From assembly GCA_964526965.1 (NCBI GenBank), contig CAZGML010000003.1:58166-122165 (forward strand): a stretch of DNA of 64,000 bases, given 5' to 3'. How positions within the stretch are numbered: position 1 is the first letter of the stretch; each line of letters starts with the position of its first letter. The notes below the pieces were generated by a model. The model did no database searches. It was given only the letters and a program-made list of their open reading frames with translations, and was not told where the DNA came from. Shown here piece by piece: positions 60,234 to 64,000 of the stretch. A program made the position numbers and the translations under genes. The stretch is from UBA6265 sp964526965. Its GTDB lineage: Bacteria > Chloroflexota > Chloroflexia > Thermomicrobiales > UBA6265.

Positions 60234-61394
60234 ATGGCCAACGGAGAAGTCATCGTCATCGGCGGCGGAATCACCGGCTGCGCAACTGCGTACGAGCTGG
60301 GGAAGCGTGGAATCCACGTCACCTTGCTTGAACGAGAAGACATTCATGCCATGGGCAGCGGCTGGACCCTGGCCGGCGTGCGCCAGAGTGGTCGGGATGT
60401 TGCAGAGCTCCCGATTGCACGCGAGGCAGTGCGGCGGTGGGAAACGCTCGGTGAAGAACTGGATGCTGAAATCCACTATCGGCAGAACGGCAACCTTCGC
60501 CTCGCCTTCTCTGACGCCGAAATCGAGCGGATTCAGCAGATTATGACGGACGTCACCGCTGCTGGCGTAGAGATTGAATGGGTGGACACAGCTGGCGCCC
60601 GTGAGATTGCGCCAAGCCTGACGGATACAATTGTTGGTGCATCGTTCTGTCCAACAGATGGCCACGCCGATAACAAACGAACCGTGCAGGCATACGCTGC
60701 CGCAGCAAAGCGACAGGGTGCCACTATCGTCACCGGCACCGAGGTGTTGGAACTTGTGACCACTGGTGACCGGGTAACCGGCGTACACACCACCAATGGC
60801 GACTTCTCCGCCGATACAGTTGTGGTGGCAGCAGGGATCTACTCTCCCAAACTCCTCGATCCGCTGGGGTTGTCGCTGCCTCTCGAGGTGGTCCTCTGCC
60901 CGGTTATCGAGACCGTGCCTACAGATGCGCTTACGCTTGCACCGGTGCTTGGTGTGGCAGCTGGCAATTTTGGCGCCCGCCAGACTGCAGAAGACCGAAT
61001 TCGTTTTATCGGCGAAGCTACCCTGTGGAACGAAAACGCGCTTCATAACAGCTCAAACACCGGCATGACCGTGCAGGCAATGAACGCCATGACCAAGGAC
61101 GCTATCCGGATTCTGCCATCTCTGGCAGATGTGCGGGTGGAACGCCAATGGGGCGGGCTTATTGACCGTACTCCGGACGCCCTGCCCGTATTCGAAGCAG
61201 TGCCCGATTACCCCGGACTGGTGATTGGCGCCGGACTTAGTGGACATGGATTCGGCATCGGGCCCATGAGTGGCGAGATACTGGCCAACCTTGTAATGGA
61301 TGGCAAGGACGATCGGTTTGACCTCGAACCCTTCCGCATCAGTCGATTTAACGACGCCAACCTGAAAACGGAATCGCTTGAAATGCTCGGTTAG
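60234..61394 (+). CDS. FAD-dependent oxidoreductase, DAO family (sarcosine oxidase beta/D-amino acid dehydrogenase-like)
   Basis: A 386-residue flavoenzyme. The FAD-binding motif VIVIGGGITGCATAYELGKR is at the N-terminus and a C-terminal ATG/GD-type block occurs at LVIGAGLSGHGFGIGPMSG. The middle HADNKRTVQAYAAAAKRQGA is typical of the DAO family, whose members oxidise glycine, sarcosine, proline or D-amino acids. The ATG has AGGAG about 11 bases upstream. It follows the four-SBP transporter, so the imported solute is probably an amine or N-methylated amino acid; this is inference. Confidence 0.9.
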   Translation: MANGEVIVIGGGITGCATAYELGKRGIHVTLLEREDIHAMGSGWTLAGVRQSGRDVAELPIAREAVRRWETLGEELDAEIHYRQNGNLRLAFSDAEIERIQQIMTDVTAAGVEIEWVDTAGAREIAPSLTDTIVGASFCPTDGHADNKRTVQAYAAAAKRQGATIVTGTEVLELVTTGDRVTGVHTTNGDFSADTVVVAAGIYSPKLLDPLGLSLPLEVVLCPVIETVPTDALTLAPVLGVAAGNFGARQTAEDRIRFIGEATLWNENALHNSSNTGMTVQAMNAMTKDAIRILPSLADVRVERQWGGLIDRTPDALPVFEAVPDYPGLVIGAGLSGHGFGIGPMSGEILANLVMDGKDDRFDLEPFRISRFNDANLKTESLEMLG

Positions 61395-61689
61395 GTTTTC
61401 GCCACAAAAACCCATCGCAGCCGGGCCAGGATGAGTTCTACGCGTGCGCGCATTCGCGTGCCGAGTGGTAGTGGGATGAAGCTACATTCCACCGTGACGT
61501 CACGATTGGTCGAAATGCGTTGCGTAATCATGAAAGGCGCACCTCCGGCGCGTGGTGTTCGGCAAGTCCTCACGATTATCATGCAACGTCCGGGCCGCCG
61601 GAAAGTGAAAGTATCGTAAACTCTGGGGCGGACGCTCCCCGACAGGGGCATTTGGTACCGATGTAAACCTTGTGAGGATCTCGCAAACC

Positions 61690-62112
61690 ATGAACCAGAA
61701 CAAAACCCTCCTCACCGTGAGCAAATGGATTGTCACGCTCTTCACGTTGCTGATGGTGGTGACGGCAGCCCTGGTGGGCAACGGAATGTTCAACCGTGCA
61801 GAAGAGTGGATGCTGGTTGGCCATATGCATCTCGGGAACCTCCTCTTCGTGTTGGCGATGCTGCAGGCAGTCGGTTTCTTCGTGTTGTACACACGAAGGG
61901 CGATCGGCGGCGGAACGATGCTGCTTTCCGGCCTGGTGGCGATCTCTACCTTTGCGCAAATCGGCCTTGGCTACTCCACACGAAATAACATGCAGGATGT
62001 TGCTGGTTGGCACATTGCATTGGGCGTGGCACTTACCGGACTCGTTGCGGTGCTCATGACCATGCTCTGGATGCCAGCAAACCGTGCAAATGATGGAAAT
62101 ACCGCCGGGTAA
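61690..62112 (+). CDS. Small four-helix membrane protein, DUF6220-like
   Basis: A 140-residue protein with four hydrophobic segments (about residues 9-30, 43-63, 70-88 and 100-123). Two His-containing helices (LVGHMHLGN and GWHIALGVAL) suggest heme or metal contact as in small DUF6220 proteins, a family I match with moderate confidence. The ATG is chosen as the natural start of the hydrophobic protein; a GTG at 61672 is possible. The 295 bases before it hold no other gene that I can support. Confidence 0.65.
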   Translation: MNQNKTLLTVSKWIVTLFTLLMVVTAALVGNGMFNRAEEWMLVGHMHLGNLLFVLAMLQAVGFFVLYTRRAIGGGTMLLSGLVAISTFAQIGLGYSTRNNMQDVAGWHIALGVALTGLVAVLMTMLWMPANRANDGNTAG

Positions 62113-62138
62113 ATTACCGGTTACCCATACTCTTAAAT

Positions 62139-62179
62139 CCAACCCGGGCTTCTAGACTTTGGTCAGTAGCTCGGGTTGG
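62139..62179 (+). terminator. Hairpin terminator after the DUF6220-like gene
   Basis: CCAACCCGGGCT pairs with AGCTCGGGTTGG (12 pairs with one G-U), followed by TGCTATTAA. Confidence 0.5.
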
Positions 62180-62224
62180 TGCTATTAACCCGGCCCGCCA
62201 TCACAGACAACATTGGGAGGTTCT

Positions 62225-62776
62225 ATGGACAATACAAATATTTCCCTAAACAGGATCGTGCAACGCGCGAAAGACGTAATGACATTTAATACACGCGCGT
62301 ACGAAGAAATCGTAAGGGATCCGAACGCAACCGCAGAGGCCGCAATTGTGGTTGCAACGGTCGCCATCGCCTCTGGCCTCGGTCGTTTGCTCGGCGGGCC
62401 CGGCGCGCTGATCGGTGCTGTGCTCGCGATGCTCATCGGTTGGGTTGTGGCAGCGGCGGTCATCTACTTCGTCGGCACCCGAATTACCGGTGAAGCAACA
62501 ACCACCAGCTCCGTTGAGCGTGTTATGCGAATTGTAGGGTACGCCTCGGCCCCGTTTATCTTCTCGATTTTCTCCGGGCTGTGGCTTATCGGCTGGATTT
62601 TCTCCGTGGTGATCTTCTTCTGGTTCCTGGGAACAATGGTGCTGGCCATCCGTGCATCGTTGAACATCAGCCTGGGCCGCGCCGTTCTGACCGGAGTGAT
62701 CGCCTGGATCGCGACGGTGATAGTGAATGTACTCCTGAGCGCGATCTTCAGCATAACTCCGCAGTTCCCCATGTAA
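62225..62776 (+). CDS. YIP1-family membrane protein
   Basis: A 183-residue protein with a polar N-terminus containing a long helix (RIVQRAKDVMTFNTRAYEEI) and then about five hydrophobic segments. The pattern fits YIP1-domain proteins of bacteria, whose role is unclear. The start chosen is the ATG of MDNTNIS because GGGAGG lies six bases upstream. It has its own terminator. Confidence 0.7.
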   Translation: MDNTNISLNRIVQRAKDVMTFNTRAYEEIVRDPNATAEAAIVVATVAIASGLGRLLGGPGALIGAVLAMLIGWVVAAAVIYFVGTRITGEATTTSSVERVMRIVGYASAPFIFSIFSGLWLIGWIFSVVIFFWFLGTMVLAIRASLNISLGRAVLTGVIAWIATVIVNVLLSAIFSITPQFPM

Positions 62777-62800
62777 ACACTCCCCCAATCCCCTTTCCCT

Positions 62801-62833
62801 GAACACCACCTGGCCAGCCACCGGGTGGTGTTC
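62801..62833 (+). terminator. Terminator after the YIP1-family gene
   Basis: GAACACCACC, 13-base loop, GGTGGTGTTC, then CCGTTTTCG with a short T run. Confidence 0.65.
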
Positions 62834-62918
62834 CCGTTTTCGCGGGATCTGGCGCTCTGGTAGCATTCATGCGGTATTCCATCGCTGGCATGCGGCGGTG
62901 CTGACAAAAGGTGACGAA

Positions 62919-64000
62919 ATGACAGACAAACAATTCGATATCAGGGAAGTACCCAGCAGCGATCCCGCCAATTTGCTGCTGGCGAAATATGCATTCACCA
63001 CCACCCCAACTGTTCCAGACAAGGAGAAGGACGAGCGCTACCTGCAGCAACGCAGCGACGACAGAATCTTCTTCAGCTATGTGGACAACGAACCGATCGC
63101 GCGGGTGGGCGTGATTCCCATGACGCAGAATGTGCGCGGGACTGTAATGCCGATGGGCGGAGTAAGCGGCGTTGCCAGCATGCCTTCGGCACGCCGCGGC
63201 GGTCATATCCGCGCACTCATGACTCACAGCATTGAGCAGATGCATGCAGATGGCCAACCCGTAAGCACTCTCTATCCATTCAAAACCAGCTACTACGAGA
63301 AATTCGGATTCTCGGGATGGCAGGTTCCGCTATGGGTACGAATCCAGCCAGCGGCGCTTGCCTCATACATGAAGTTTCCCAAACATGGCGACGTGAAACA
63401 CCGGCTCAGCACCGATGTGAAGGACGAACTGTACGACTTCCTGAAAGCATCGCAACAGCACGTGCACGGCATGAGTCGCCTCCCCCGGGTGCGATTCGAT
63501 AACGGCGCGGAGCGCAATCCCACCTGGTTTATGAGCGTACACGAGGGAGATGAGATTACCGGTGGCATCTGCTACAAACTCAATCTCGACCAAAACGAAG
63601 TCATGGAAGTGCGGGAAGTGTTCTGGAGCACGCTGAACGGCAAGCTTAACGTGCTGGATTTCATGGCGCGCCACGTGGATCAGGTTAAGCAAATCCGCAT
63701 GCCACTACTGCCTGGCTCTGAACCGCACCTGTGGTTCAGCGACGACGGCGAGACTACCATCCTGTCCAACGAGGAGTTCTCGTGGGGCGCACCCATGGGC
63801 AGGATTGTGACGCTCACCGGCCTGCAGGGTATTCCGGTTGGCGATGCAAAAGCATCGGTCACCGTGAACGACCCACAAGCTCCGTGGAACAACGGTACCT
63901 GGACACTCTCCGGCCGGAACGGCGAACTGGAGGTTCGCGAAGGTGGTACGCCCGGTGGCGAAGTGAGCATCGCCGGGCTTTCAGCCATGCTGTTCAGCGG
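62919..64000 (+). CDS. Eis-like GNAT N-acetyltransferase (C-terminus beyond window)
   Basis: The first 360 codons of a protein still open at the window end. The N-terminal GNAT domain has the acyl-CoA loop SARRGGHIRALMTHSIEQM near residue 91 and the LYPFKTSYYEKFGFSG block, both typical of the Eis family. The later part should hold the second GNAT-like and SCP2-like sterol carrier domains. Eis proteins acetylate multiple amines of aminoglycosides or proteins; the native substrate is often unknown. The ATG follows AAAGGTGACGAA. A full Eis is about 400 residues, so roughly 40-60 residues lie outside. Confidence 0.85.
   Translation, partial: MTDKQFDIREVPSSDPANLLLAKYAFTTTPTVPDKEKDERYLQQRSDDRIFFSYVDNEPIARVGVIPMTQNVRGTVMPMGGVSGVASMPSARRGGHIRALMTHSIEQMHADGQPVSTLYPFKTSYYEKFGFSGWQVPLWVRIQPAALASYMKFPKHGDVKHRLSTDVKDELYDFLKASQQHVHGMSRLPRVRFDNGAERNPTWFMSVHEGDEITGGICYKLNLDQNEVMEVREVFWSTLNGKLNVLDFMARHVDQVKQIRMPLLPGSEPHLWFSDDGETTILSNEEFSWGAPMGRIVTLTGLQGIPVGDAKASVTVNDPQAPWNNGTWTLSGRNGELEVREGGTPGGEVSIAGLSAMLFS

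Overview
The window reads as a chromosomal segment of a Chloroflexota bacterium, most likely from the Thermomicrobia or a neighbouring class. This is inferred from gene content: a 1297-residue GT39-DUF2298 membrane protein of the Chloroflexi/archaeal type, a complex I operon without its electron-input module, slipin/NfeD and KtrAB pairs, many twin-arginine solute-binding proteins, and relatives of actinobacterial proteins (a mycothiol-dependent DsbA-like enzyme, Eis, Erm). I cannot assign a genus. Coding density is high, genes begin with ATG, GTG or TTG behind good AGGAG-type ribosome sites, and many transcription units end in long GC-rich hairpins, often without a U tract. No rRNA, tRNA, insertion sequence or CRISPR array was found.

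Layout. 1-11.2 kb (minus strand): a NUDIX hydrolase, then nuoA-B-C-D-H-J-K-L-M-N, a proton-pumping NADH dehydrogenase-type operon with no nuoE, F, G or I. 11.7-22.3 kb (minus): a membrane protein, the KtrAB potassium system, a Gfo/Idh/MocA dehydrogenase, an RskA-like anchored protein, the giant GT39-DUF2298 protein, a GT4 glycosyltransferase and a YeiH-type transporter. 22.4-28.9 kb: small enzymes (uronate dehydrogenase-like SDR, SnoaL-like, VOC, PHP phosphoesterase), a DUF349 coiled-coil protein, an M19 dipeptidase and FabI. 29-36.9 kb: a DoxX-like protein, NfeD plus slipin, a secreted protein with four Cys/DExxDG repeats, an APH-type phosphotransferase, a Tat-exported sortase and two PspC proteins. 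37-41.2 kb: thrC-thrB, an Erm-like rRNA methylase, a METTL21-type methyltransferase. 41.3-48.5 kb: an orphan CUT1 ATPase, then GntR - nitrilase - solute-binding protein - DppB - DppC - creatininase. 48.6-50.7 kb (minus): a two-module secreted protein and the DsbA-like enzyme. 51.1-61.4 kb: four tandem solute-binding paralogues, DppB, DppC and a DAO-family FAD oxidoreductase. 61.7-64 kb: two small membrane proteins and an Eis-like acetyltransferase cut by the window end.

The most unusual features are the four-fold tandem expansion of Tat-type solute-binding proteins feeding one permease pair with no ATPase nearby; the creatininase/nitrilase transport operon; the secreted Cys-DExxDG repeat protein near a Tat-type sortase; the Erm homologue behind a palindrome-rich intergenic region; the NuoEFGI-less complex I; and the GT39-DUF2298 fusion that lacks the YYY signature. 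Together the two transport loci suggest scavenging of small nitrogenous compounds (peptides, cyclic amides, N-methylated amino acids); this is inference from context.
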